Below are positions 1 through 7,930 of a stretch of 12,614 bases of DNA, in pieces. The stretch lies in assembly GCA_041584015.1 (NCBI GenBank), contig JBFHES010000127.1, positions 1 through 12,614 on the forward strand. The letters run 5' to 3'. Position 1 is the first letter of the stretch, and each line of letters begins with the position of its first letter. This stretch comes from JBFHES01 sp041584015 (lineage in GTDB: Bacteria; Bacteroidota; Bacteroidia; Bacteroidales; M50B96). The position numbers and the translations under genes are program-made. The notes under the pieces are model-generated. The model ran no database searches. It worked only from the letters and a program-made list of their open reading frames with translations, and was not told where the DNA came from.

Positions 1-777
1 GCTTATTTTGTAGAACAAGTTAGAAAGTATCAATATATACAGTCGTGTTTAAAAGCACTAAACAAAACGATAACCTTTGTAATTGCTCCGGGGAAACATT
101 CAGTATTGCCGGAATACTTACCAGATACGCATACTTACGAGCCAGACCGTGATAGTTCCAACTATAATGTACTTGTGAAGCTGTTTCATGAAGAGGAAAT
201 TAATTATTTAGATTTGAATAAGTATTATCTGGAACTGAAAGATACCGTTGCTTATCCACTATTTGCTAAGTCTGGCATTCATTGGACACGGCAAGCTTCT
301 GCCTATGCATTAGATACCATTGCCGATTATCTTGAATGGCTGAATATGGAAAACTATCCCGACTTAATTATTCGAAAGCCTGAGATTGAGAAGCCCGAAG
401 TCTGCGATATTGATATCTATCGCACAATGAACATATTTCAAGCTTGGGACGAAGTAGGCCTTTATAGTTGTAATTTTGCCGTTGATACTATTTATGATAA
501 AAAGCCTAAAGTATTAGTGGTAAGCGATAGTTTTTACGATGCACCATTTCAAGCACGAATTCCCAAAATATTGTTTCATCAGGATTCTGAGTACTGGTAT
601 TATAATAAAAGGGCAAAAATGAATACGGGCCGAACGATACCAAAGAAATCAGCTCAAGAAATTGTAGAGAGATGTGATCATATTATTATCATGATGACCA
701 TGGTAAATATTCGCGGAATGGGCTGGCATATTTTAGACGATCTAGAGGTTTACTTTAAAAGTGTAAATGAGCAATAG
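1..777 (+). CDS. AlgX/AlgJ-like SGNH O-acetyltransferase, 5'-truncated
   Basis: The frame is open from base 1, so this is the C-terminal 258 residues of a gene that begins upstream; the internal start at 106 is not the real one. Two motifs point to the AlgX/AlgJ (permuted SGNH hydrolase-like) acetyltransferase family: a GIHWT motif around fragment residues 92-96 (His at 94), and later VVSDSFYD (Ser at 177), the expected catalytic serine block. The order His-block first, Ser-block last is the circular permutation seen in AlgJ/AlgX. Known members transfer acetyl groups to exopolysaccharide in the periplasm, usually with an MBOAT membrane acyltransferase encoded next door; that partner would lie upstream, outside the window. 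The classical Asp two residues before the His is Gly here. The specific substrate cannot be read from the sequence. Family call fairly sure, exact role inferred. Confidence 0.75.
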   Translation, partial: AYFVEQVRKYQYIQSCLKALNKTITFVIAPGKHSVLPEYLPDTHTYEPDRDSSNYNVLVKLFHEEEINYLDLNKYYLELKDTVAYPLFAKSGIHWTRQASAYALDTIADYLEWLNMENYPDLIIRKPEIEKPEVCDIDIYRTMNIFQAWDEVGLYSCNFAVDTIYDKKPKVLVVSDSFYDAPFQARIPKILFHQDSEYWYYNKRAKMNTGRTIPKKSAQEIVERCDHIIIMMTMVNIRGMGWHILDDLEVYFKSVNEQ

Positions 778-983
778 CTTTGTAAAATAACATTTACATA
801 CACGTTTTTACCTAGGTTTAATTCATTCATTATTAGGTTTGCTTAGCCTTAAAATTGCTATTAGAAGTTTTAATTCCCAAATAGTTTTTACCCTTGTTAA
901 AAAAAGTTAAGAATTTGATTAACACTTTACAGTAGCTGAAAATTTCGTTTTTTTTGCATGAGGTTTAATAAAATTAGTGAACT

Positions 984-1913
984 ATGGATATTGTTATTAA
1001 CAAACTAACAAAACAGTACGGGTTACAGAAAGCTGTAGACGATATCTCTTTCACAGTGAAAACAGGAGAGGTGTTGGGGTTTCTTGGACCTAATGGTGCA
1101 GGTAAAACAACGACAATGAAGGCGATAACTTCTTTTCTTATACCTAATTCGGGTGAAATTACTGTAGGGAATTATAGCGTTTCGAAAGAACCAGAAGAAG
1201 TTAAAAGAGTCATTGGGTACTTGCCAGAGCATAATCCATTGTATCCTGAAATGAATGTGATTGATTATCTGAAGTTTGTAGCAGAGTTACAAGGAATCGA
1301 GAAATCAAGAGTTTCTGAGCGCATTCTTGAAATGGTACGAGTATGTGGTCTTGAGGGCGAAAAGCACAAGAAGATTAATGAGTTATCGAAAGGGTACAAG
1401 CAACGTGTGGGATTAGCACAGGCTTTAATTCACGATCCTGATGTACTCATTCTTGATGAGCCAACTACAGGGCTGGATCCAAACCAGATTGTCGAAATCA
1501 GGGAACTGATTAAGAATATCGGCCGCGAAAAAACTGTAATTCTTAGCTCTCATATTCTTGCAGAGGTTGAGGCTACCTGTGATCGTATCATGATTATTAA
1601 CAAAGGTAAAATTGTTGCTGATGGTACCTCCGAAGAATTACGAAAGCACGCGCAGGGTAAAGAAATCCTAAGGATTGCTATTGAAGGTGGAGAGCGTAAC
1701 GAGGTGATAACTGCTATTCAGGAGTTGGATACGGTTGATTTGATTGATCCGATTGATAGCGACGAAAGCTGTTACGAGGTGCAAAGCCGACCAGAGTTAT
1801 CATCGCGAAAAGAAATTTTCAAACTATGTTGTGATAAAGGATGGTTCTTAACCGAAATGACACCTATCCAGACGAAATTGGAAGATATCTTCCATGAATT
1901 AACAATGAACTAA
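984..1913 (+). CDS. gldA: ABC transporter ATP-binding subunit GldA
   Basis: A 309-residue cytoplasmic ATPase that would power the ABC-2-type transporter made with the next gene product. Visible motifs: Walker A GPNGAGKT at residues 35-42, a YLPE segment at 79-82 where the Q-loop glutamine would be, signature LSKGYKQR at 134-141, Walker B VLILDEP at 154-160, D-loop GLD at 163-165 and the switch His at 190. The Glu-type Q-loop and the roughly 80-residue C-terminal extension after the nucleotide-binding domain are usual for the GldA/CcmA-NatA-like group, and the length fits GldA (about 300). The ATG at 984 is preceded by AT-rich sequence without a Shine-Dalgarno, normal for Bacteroidota. It is the first gene of a four-gene operon. 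The GldA name rests on the motifs plus the adjoining gldF and gldG; in Flavobacterium GldA is linked to gliding, which cannot be assumed here. Confidence 0.9.
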   Translation: MDIVINKLTKQYGLQKAVDDISFTVKTGEVLGFLGPNGAGKTTTMKAITSFLIPNSGEITVGNYSVSKEPEEVKRVIGYLPEHNPLYPEMNVIDYLKFVAELQGIEKSRVSERILEMVRVCGLEGEKHKKINELSKGYKQRVGLAQALIHDPDVLILDEPTTGLDPNQIVEIRELIKNIGREKTVILSSHILAEVEATCDRIMIINKGKIVADGTSEELRKHAQGKEILRIAIEGGERNEVITAIQELDTVDLIDPIDSDESCYEVQSRPELSSRKEIFKLCCDKGWFLTEMTPIQTKLEDIFHELTMN

Positions 1914-1937
1914 TTCTGAAAACTAAAATAAATTACA

Positions 1938-2657
1938 ATGAGACAAATTTGGATAATCTGTAGGAGGGAGCTTAATTCCTTTTTCGATTCCTTGATGGCC
2001 TATATAATGATTATAGCCTTTCTGGGGTTTTCAGGTTTTTTTACATGGGTATATGTAGCCGATGTATTTTACAGCCAGCAAGCCAGCCTTCAAATATTTT
2101 TTAATATAGCTTTCTGGACACTTTTCTTCTTTATTCCAGCCCTTACAATGGGGCAGCTGGCCGAAGAAAATAGATCCGGGACAATAGAATTTTTGCTAAC
2201 CAAACCAATTAAAGATTCGCATGTTATTGTTGGCAAGTTTTTAGCCACTTTATTGTTGATCTGTATTGCCCTTGCACTAACCATACCTTACTATATTACC
2301 GTTGCCAATATTGGCCCTGTTGATCATGGAGCTGTAATCTCCGGATATATTGGATTGATACTGATGAGTGCAGCCTATATATCAATAGGAATTTTTGCCA
2401 GTAGTATTTCCAACAATCAAATTGTGGGTTTCTTATTGGCCATATTCATTGGTATTCTTTTCCATTGGATATTTGGAATGGTGGCAGCCGGAATTGGTGG
2501 TTTTGTAGGAGAAGTATTTGATTTCCTTAGTACGCGAACACATTTCGATTCAATTGCGCGAGGTGTTCTTGATACAAAAGATCTAATATTCTTTGTGTCA
2601 ATTGTGATACTTGGATTAGCTGCGACGGAAAGTATTCTAGCTAAAAAACATCAGTAA
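1938..2657 (+). CDS. gldF: ABC-2-type permease subunit GldF
   Basis: A 239-residue polytopic inner-membrane protein, the likely transmembrane channel partner of the GldA ATPase. About six hydrophobic segments are visible, near residues 20-40, 52-71, 101-122, 135-156, 162-182 and 216-234. Between segments 2 and 3 lies the ABC-2 coupling-type motif EENRSGTIEFLLTKPI (76-91), characteristic of this permease family. The start ATG lies 24 bases after the gldA stop, with no Shine-Dalgarno but an A-rich leader, so co-transcription with gldA and gldG is likely. Length and topology match GldF of other Bacteroidota (about 240 residues). The transported substrate of the Gld transporter is unknown in the family. 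Confidence 0.9.
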   Translation: MRQIWIICRRELNSFFDSLMAYIMIIAFLGFSGFFTWVYVADVFYSQQASLQIFFNIAFWTLFFFIPALTMGQLAEENRSGTIEFLLTKPIKDSHVIVGKFLATLLLICIALALTIPYYITVANIGPVDHGAVISGYIGLILMSAAYISIGIFASSISNNQIVGFLLAIFIGILFHWIFGMVAAGIGGFVGEVFDFLSTRTHFDSIARGVLDTKDLIFFVSIVILGLAATESILAKKHQ

Positions 2658-2685
2658 CTTTTTATAATCAGAAAAGTATTTAAAA

Positions 2686-4206
2686 ATGGAAAATAAAAAG
2701 TCAACATCAATATATATATTGCTAACCATAGCTGTGCTGGTGCTGGTTAATGTTTTGTCTGATCAGTTTTCGTTCAGACTTGATTTAACACAAGAAGGCC
2801 GCTACACACTTAGCGATGCGACAGAAAATATTCTAAAGAACCTAGAGGAGCCTGTAACTGTTAAGGCTTACTTTACTAAACAAGATCTTCCACCACAATA
2901 CCTAAAAGTTCGTGAAGACTTTAAAGATATGCTCATTGAGTTTAATGAAATCTCAGGAGGTAATGTGGTATACGAATTTATCGATCCAAGCGAGAAGCCT
3001 GAATTAGAACAAGAGGCTATGCAAAACGGTATTCAGCCAGTTCAGATTCAAGTACGCGAAAAGGATCAGATGAAGGTTATTAAGGCATACCTTGGTGCCG
3101 TGTTAACACATGGCGATATGAGCGAGCGCATTCCGTTTATGAACGAAGGTGCAGCAATGGAATACGCCTTGGCAACCAGTATAAAGAAAATATCGGTAGT
3201 TAATAAGCCTAAGATTGGTTTTATTCAGGGACACGGCGAACCAACAATCGACCTAATGGAGCAAGCTAGTTTTGCTTTGTCTATATTATATACTATTGAA
3301 CCGGTTGAATTAACCGATTCAACAGATTTAAGTCAGTACAAAACGCTTGCTTTAATTGCTCCCAAGGATTCATTTCCTCCACGTCATTTAGCTATGCTCG
3401 ATAATTATTTAGCAAATGGTGGTAATATGTATGTTGGTATTAACCGTATTGATGCTGATATGCAAACGCAGCAGGCAAAAGAGCTCACAACAGGATTGGA
3501 AACATGGTTGGCCAATAAAGGTCTTACCGTTGAGAATAATTCAGTAATCGATAAGAATTGCGCAACCATTAGTGTAACGCAGCAGCAGGGCTTCTTTAGG
3601 TTTAATCGCCCAATGCAGTTTGTGTACATTCCTATGATTAGAACATTTGCCGATCATCCAATTACAAAAGGCTTGGAGCAGGTATTTCTTGAGTTTGCCA
3701 GTACACTAAGTTACAATGGCGATACTTCAATTAATTTTACTCCGATACTTATGAGTTCTGAAAAATCATCGACGCTAAGCCTGCCTTTAAGTATGGATTT
3801 AAATAAGAACTGGACGGATAACGAATTAAGTCTTTCTAATTTGAATGTTGGTGGTATTTTATCGGGTAAACTTGCAGGAGATGTGCCTTCGAAAATGGTA
3901 GTTATTAGTGATGGTGATTTCTCAATTAATGGCGAAGGACAGCAAGCGCAGCAGAAAAATCCTGATAACATTAGTCTTTTTGTGAACTCTATCGATTGGT
4001 TATCTGATGATACAGGTTTAATCGAGCTCCGCACAAAAGGAATTACTTCGCGCCCAATTGACGAAATGGAAGATGGCACAAAACAATTTCTTAAGTGGTT
4101 TAATTTCTTGCTTCCTATTATTTTGATTCTTATTTATGGATTCATAAGAGCACAGCGCAGAAAGAACCTTCGTATCAAGCGTATGCAAGAAGGCTATGTT
4201 AATTAA
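2686..4206 (+). CDS. gldG: Gld transporter auxiliary subunit GldG (ABC_transp_aux)
   Basis: A 506-residue protein with one membrane segment at each end (about residues 8-24 and 470-488) and a large soluble domain between, predicted to sit on the periplasmic side. The N-terminal region LDLTQEGRYTLS (33-44), followed by a block beginning LKNLEEPVTVKAYFT, is the hallmark opening of GldG and the wider ABC_transp_aux family. The middle contains a GFIQGHGEP segment and a LALIAPKDSFPP segment typical of the Rossmann-like part. A very basic tail (QRRKNLRIKRMQ) follows the last membrane segment, placing it in the cytoplasm. It starts 28 bases after gldF. In gliding Flavobacteria GldG works with GldA and GldF; databases often call it a substrate-binding protein, but this is not an established biochemical function. 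Length is slightly below the usual 550-560 of flavobacterial GldG. Confidence 0.88.
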   Translation: MENKKSTSIYILLTIAVLVLVNVLSDQFSFRLDLTQEGRYTLSDATENILKNLEEPVTVKAYFTKQDLPPQYLKVREDFKDMLIEFNEISGGNVVYEFIDPSEKPELEQEAMQNGIQPVQIQVREKDQMKVIKAYLGAVLTHGDMSERIPFMNEGAAMEYALATSIKKISVVNKPKIGFIQGHGEPTIDLMEQASFALSILYTIEPVELTDSTDLSQYKTLALIAPKDSFPPRHLAMLDNYLANGGNMYVGINRIDADMQTQQAKELTTGLETWLANKGLTVENNSVIDKNCATISVTQQQGFFRFNRPMQFVYIPMIRTFADHPITKGLEQVFLEFASTLSYNGDTSINFTPILMSSEKSSTLSLPLSMDLNKNWTDNELSLSNLNVGGILSGKLAGDVPSKMVVISDGDFSINGEGQQAQQKNPDNISLFVNSIDWLSDDTGLIELRTKGITSRPIDEMEDGTKQFLKWFNFLLPIILILIYGFIRAQRRKNLRIKRMQEGYVN

Positions 4207-4223
4207 TCTCAAAACATTTTAAA

Positions 4224-5159
4224 ATGAAACAGAAGTATTTAATAATATTATTCGTGTTGCTGCTTGGGGCTTTTCTTGCAAATCATTTCCTTAATAAGGA
4301 TGCAGGAGAAACCACAATGATCTCTGATATTGCGGTTATTGATACAGCAGCTGTTGATGCCCTTATTTTTTATCCGAAGGATTATAACTTTAACGAAATC
4401 CAATTAAAGAAGGAAGGCGACAAGTGGAATGTACATTATGATAATAGAAAAGTGGTGGCCAGTTCAACGGCAATTCAATCTATGCTTGCGCAAATTGCTG
4501 TATTGAAACCAAAAAGAATGGTAGCGAAATCGAATACCAGCTGGGAGAAATATGAGGTAACCGATTCTACAGGAATTAGAGTAAAGGTAAATGAGGACGG
4601 AGCCGAGGTTGCCGACCTAATGATTGGTAAGTTTATTTATAATCAGCAAACAGGTAGTGGAACAAGTTTCCTCCGTCGCTATGAAGACCAGGAAGTTTAT
4701 GCAGTTGATGGATTTCTGAATATGGCTTTTAACAGAGAACCCGGTTCTTTCAGAGATAATCAATTAATATACAAAGATGCTGCTGCATGGAACAAGATTA
4801 CCTTTAGCTATCCAGGCGATAGCTCATTTGTAATGATGAAAGAGAACGGTTATTGGTTGGTTAATGGTCAGGCAACTGATTCGTTGGCATCAGCTGCCTA
4901 TGTTAGTTCTCTATCCAGATTGGGAAGTACAGCTTTTCTTGATGATGCTGCAATTAATGTGGCATCGCCACAGTTTAGTATTAGCATTGAAGGCGATGGC
5001 ATGATCGAGCCAATCAAACTTAACTCATATAATCTTGGAGGTGAAATGACCAGTGTGGTTACATCAAGCCTTAATAAAGATGGCATGTTTGATGGTCATG
5101 TGTCAGATCTTTCGTTAAGAACATTTGTTGGAATTGATAAATTCTTAGTTAAGAATTAA
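4224..5159 (+). CDS. DUF4340 domain-containing membrane-anchored protein
   Basis: A 311-residue protein with an N-terminal hydrophobic anchor or signal segment (about residues 5-21), no lipobox cysteine, and a soluble extracytoplasmic region. The pattern of a charged strand, G-D-K-W-N-V (65-70), a helix ending in LAQIAVLKPKRMV, then DLMIGKF (131-137) and SFLRRYEDQEVYAVDG (148-163) fits the DUF4340 family. The first unit recurs weakly as ENGYWLVNG (207-215) followed by a helix with SSLSRLGSTAFLD, suggesting two related subdomains. It begins 17 bases after the gldG stop and is the last gene before a strong terminator, so it belongs to the Gld operon. DUF4340 genes accompany ABC_transp_aux genes in many bacteria; a role as a further periplasmic subunit of the transporter is inference, and no biochemical function is known to me. 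Confidence 0.82.
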   Translation: MKQKYLIILFVLLLGAFLANHFLNKDAGETTMISDIAVIDTAAVDALIFYPKDYNFNEIQLKKEGDKWNVHYDNRKVVASSTAIQSMLAQIAVLKPKRMVAKSNTSWEKYEVTDSTGIRVKVNEDGAEVADLMIGKFIYNQQTGSGTSFLRRYEDQEVYAVDGFLNMAFNREPGSFRDNQLIYKDAAAWNKITFSYPGDSSFVMMKENGYWLVNGQATDSLASAAYVSSLSRLGSTAFLDDAAINVASPQFSISIEGDGMIEPIKLNSYNLGGEMTSVVTSSLNKDGMFDGHVSDLSLRTFVGIDKFLVKN

Positions 5160-5187
5160 TTGTACAAATTATATATTCGTATTCTGT

Positions 5188-5220
5188 AGGCCGCGAAGCA
5201 AATATGCTTCGCGGCCTTTT
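5188..5220 (+). terminator. Intrinsic terminator of the gldAFG-DUF4340 operon
   Basis: A perfect 13-bp GC-rich inverted repeat: left arm AGGCCGCGAAGCA (5188-5200), 4-base loop AATA, right arm TGCTTCGCGGCCT (5205-5217), running into a TTTT tract (then GTTT). It lies 28 bases after the DUF4340 stop codon. Sequence alone strongly supports rho-independent termination. Confidence 0.93.
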
Positions 5221-5371
5221 GTTTAATCTTATTTAATTGTACATAAACGAACAGGCATGTTGCATATTCGGTCAATTGCGCGTGTTCTAAGTAAAATATT
5301 ATTGTACCTTAGATTTCTGTAAAACATAAAAATAGCATCCTTTGGCACAGATATCGCTAGCGCGGCAGGGT

Positions 5372-7798
5372 ATGTACCGCAACTATTTAAAAATAGCTTT
5401 TAGGCATTTGTATAAAAACAAAGTTTATACATTTCTTAACATAGCCGGTTTGGGAGTTGGTATTTCATCGTGCATTCTCATTTTCTTATATATCCAAAGC
5501 GAACTGAGCTATGATAGATATTGGAAAGACGCTGATCAGATTTACAGAGTAACACAAACCTTGCATACACCCGATAATGATGATCCGTTTGCTTATACAG
5601 GGTATAGTGTTGCACCTACTATGCAAGAGGATTACCCAGAGGTTATTGCCAGTGTTAGAATGTTCTCGGCTAGTAAATCAACAGTTTGGTACGGCGATGA
5701 AGTGTATAGCGAAAGCAATATTTACGTTGCTGATGAATCATTTTTTGATGTATTTGATTTTAAGCTAAAGCTTGGAAACAGAGATGAAGCCTTAAAAAAT
5801 CCCAATAGCATCCTTTTGTCCGAGAAGCTGGCCTTTAAGATTTTTGGTGATGAGGATCCGGTAGGACAGGTGTTGAAGTTTGCTACTTATGAATTGCAGG
5901 TAACCGGAGTATTAGAACAGCCTGCCTTTGAGTCGCATCTCACAATTAATGCGCTTATGCCTATGTCGCTTATTGATCACGAGCTATATAATTATAAGAG
6001 GGATTGGATGAAATTGGCATTCTTTACTTATTTAAAATTTTCATCTGTTGAGAGCGGCCTGCAGTTTGGCGATAAGTTGGATGATTTTTATGCACGAAGG
6101 ATACTGCCCTGGATAATTGAGCGGGATTTAAATATTACCATTGATTATGCTATTCAACCGGTTAAGGAAATACACTTTACTACAGACTATAAATTTGACA
6201 TTCCAAGCAATACTAACAAAGAATACATCTATCTTTTTGCGAGTATTGCCCTGTTTATATTGCTTATTGCATGTATAAACTACACCAACCTGGCGACATC
6301 GCGCTATGCTTTTAGAGCCAAGGAAGTAGCCATTCGTAAAACAGTTGGCAGCAGTAGGGCCGATCTCGTCATTCAGTTTCTTGGCGAATCAATTATTATA
6401 GCTATTGTTGGGGTTATTATCGCTTTTGCAATCACCGAGCTGTGTATACCATTCTTTAACAGCCTTACCGGAAAAGATCTGGAATTTTTCTCTTCAGATA
6501 TTTTTACCAAAATACTGCTGCTTTCTTTGGCAATAACCGTCTTTATTGGCGTAGTAGCCGGAAGTTATCCAGCAGTTTATTTAAGCCGATTCATGCCCAA
6601 TGAAGTGCTTAAGGGTGGTACCTCTAAGCGTTTGCTCAGCACCAATAAATCCTTTCTCATATCAGCTGGGTGGTTACGCAGGATATTAGTAATTTTTCAG
6701 TTTGTTATATCGCTAATAATGATAGTTGGTACTATTCTAATTGTGGAGCAAACTAGCTTTATGAAACACCAGGATTTGGGCTTTAACGATGATCACCTGG
6801 TTGCAGTAGAGTTTCCATGGGATTCTGTTTTGGTGAACGATACTAAGATTATCAAAAAGCAATTACTCCAAAATTCATACATCGAAAAGGCTGCCTTTAC
6901 ACACACTTTACCCGGTGTGCCTGGTGGTTTTGGCCGTTTAATCTTTTTTATCGACCGGCAACAAAAGAATCAGGAGACAACCATGAACTACCTGTTGGTG
7001 GATTTCGATTTTCTTGATATGTTAGACATTAATCTTAAAAAGGGCAGATTATTCTCCAGGACATATGCTTCTGATACTTCCAATAGTTTTGTGATTAACG
7101 AGGCTGCTGCAAAATATCTTGGACTGGGAGAAAACCCCATAGGTAAGAAAATGAACTGCAGTATGCTTGATGGTAAAATTATTGGGGTAGTTCAGGACTT
7201 TCATTATGCTTCATTACATAATCCAATTGAGCCTTTGGTAATAATGGTTAGTGAGAGTAGGTTCCGATACATGGTGTTCAGGGTAAAGCCCCTTTACCTT
7301 AAAAAAACACTTAAGTATGTTAAGTCTATTTGGCAAGATTTTGCACCCAATCGGCCTATGGAATATTTCTTTGTTGATGAGCGCATAGAGAAGCATTACA
7401 AGAATGAGGAGAATTTGAGAACCATTGTAGGTTATTTTGCGATCATCTCCATTCTAATTTCAATCATCGGACTCATTGGTTTGGTCTCTTTTAACATTGA
7501 ACAACGGCAAAAAGAAATCGGAATCAGGAAAGTGCTAGGTGCAACACCGTCGGGCATTGTCTTTCTACTATCAATGGAATATGCCAAACTTATTGCACTG
7601 TCAACCATAATAGCGTTTCCGGTTTCATTTTATCTAATTAATTTATGGTTGTCCGAATTTGCTTTCCACATTAGTATCGGGATTCTTCCGTTCATTCTGG
7701 CATTTTTTGCTATCCTATTATTCTCCTTATTAGTGGTCTATTTTAAAGCAATTGGTTCGGCCAGATCAAATCCGGCAGATTCTATAAAGTATGAATAA
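5372..7798 (+). CDS. MacB/FtsX-type ABC transporter permease, two-FtsX form
   Basis: An 808-residue inner-membrane permease of the type common in Bacteroidota, with duplicated halves. The chosen ATG at 5372 gives the family's standard opening (MYRNYLKIAFRHLYKNK); an in-frame TTG at 5342 would add ten atypical residues. Layout: TM1 about 21-42, a MacB-like periplasmic domain about 45-280, an FtsX block with TMs about 286-305, 335-358 and 380-400, then TM about 437-458, a second periplasmic domain, and a second FtsX block with TMs about 686-706, 736-758 and 770-792. The conserved cytoplasmic motif after the first FtsX helix appears in both halves: KEVAIRKTVGSS (317-328) and KEIGIRKVLGAT (714-725). 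Such permeases need an ATPase (MacB/LolD-like), but none is encoded beside it. The substrate is unknown; export of, or mechanotransmission to, envelope components is the family theme. It follows a terminator, so it is an independent unit. Confidence 0.9.
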   Translation: MYRNYLKIAFRHLYKNKVYTFLNIAGLGVGISSCILIFLYIQSELSYDRYWKDADQIYRVTQTLHTPDNDDPFAYTGYSVAPTMQEDYPEVIASVRMFSASKSTVWYGDEVYSESNIYVADESFFDVFDFKLKLGNRDEALKNPNSILLSEKLAFKIFGDEDPVGQVLKFATYELQVTGVLEQPAFESHLTINALMPMSLIDHELYNYKRDWMKLAFFTYLKFSSVESGLQFGDKLDDFYARRILPWIIERDLNITIDYAIQPVKEIHFTTDYKFDIPSNTNKEYIYLFASIALFILLIACINYTNLATSRYAFRAKEVAIRKTVGSSRADLVIQFLGESIIIAIVGVIIAFAITELCIPFFNSLTGKDLEFFSSDIFTKILLLSLAITVFIGVVAGSYPAVYLSRFMPNEVLKGGTSKRLLSTNKSFLISAGWLRRILVIFQFVISLIMIVGTILIVEQTSFMKHQDLGFNDDHLVAVEFPWDSVLVNDTKIIKKQLLQNSYIEKAAFTHTLPGVPGGFGRLIFFIDRQQKNQETTMNYLLVDFDFLDMLDINLKKGRLFSRTYASDTSNSFVINEAAAKYLGLGENPIGKKMNCSMLDGKIIGVVQDFHYASLHNPIEPLVIMVSESRFRYMVFRVKPLYLKKTLKYVKSIWQDFAPNRPMEYFFVDERIEKHYKNEENLRTIVGYFAIISILISIIGLIGLVSFNIEQRQKEIGIRKVLGATPSGIVFLLSMEYAKLIALSTIIAFPVSFYLINLWLSEFAFHISIGILPFILAFFAILLFSLLVVYFKAIGSARSNPADSIKYE

Positions 7799-7930
7799 AA
7801 AGTTTACATAAACTAAATACCTGCACCCTTAAAATTTCCGGTAACCCTTCTCTATCTTTCACGTAGAAGCTATTAACATATCTTTTTGTTAGGCCATTAT
7901 TGAACTAGCAATTGATACAAATCAAAAACT

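Noticed and set aside
834..841. TAGGTTTG, an exact -7-type element upstream of gldA
   Set aside because: No TTTG or TTG lies 17-23 bases upstream and it would leave a leader of about 135 bases; too weak to call as the operon promoter, though some promoter must lie in 778-983.
3711..4079. 122-codon minus-strand frame inside gldG
   Set aside because: It is antisense to a conserved part of gldG and its translation shows no recognisable domain; a shadow frame.
984..4206. Concluding that the organism glides because gldA, gldF and gldG are present
   Set aside because: Homologues of these genes occur in non-gliding Bacteroidota, and no gldK-N, sprA/E/T or remB-like adhesin genes are in the window.
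5310..5317. TAGATTTC as -7 element for the FtsX-type permease
   Set aside because: One mismatch to the consensus and no -33 partner at the right distance; not distinguishable from AT-rich background.
5342..5371. TTG start giving a ten-residue longer permease
   Set aside because: The family standard N-terminus begins at the ATG at 5372; the extension is not hydrophobic or conserved-looking.
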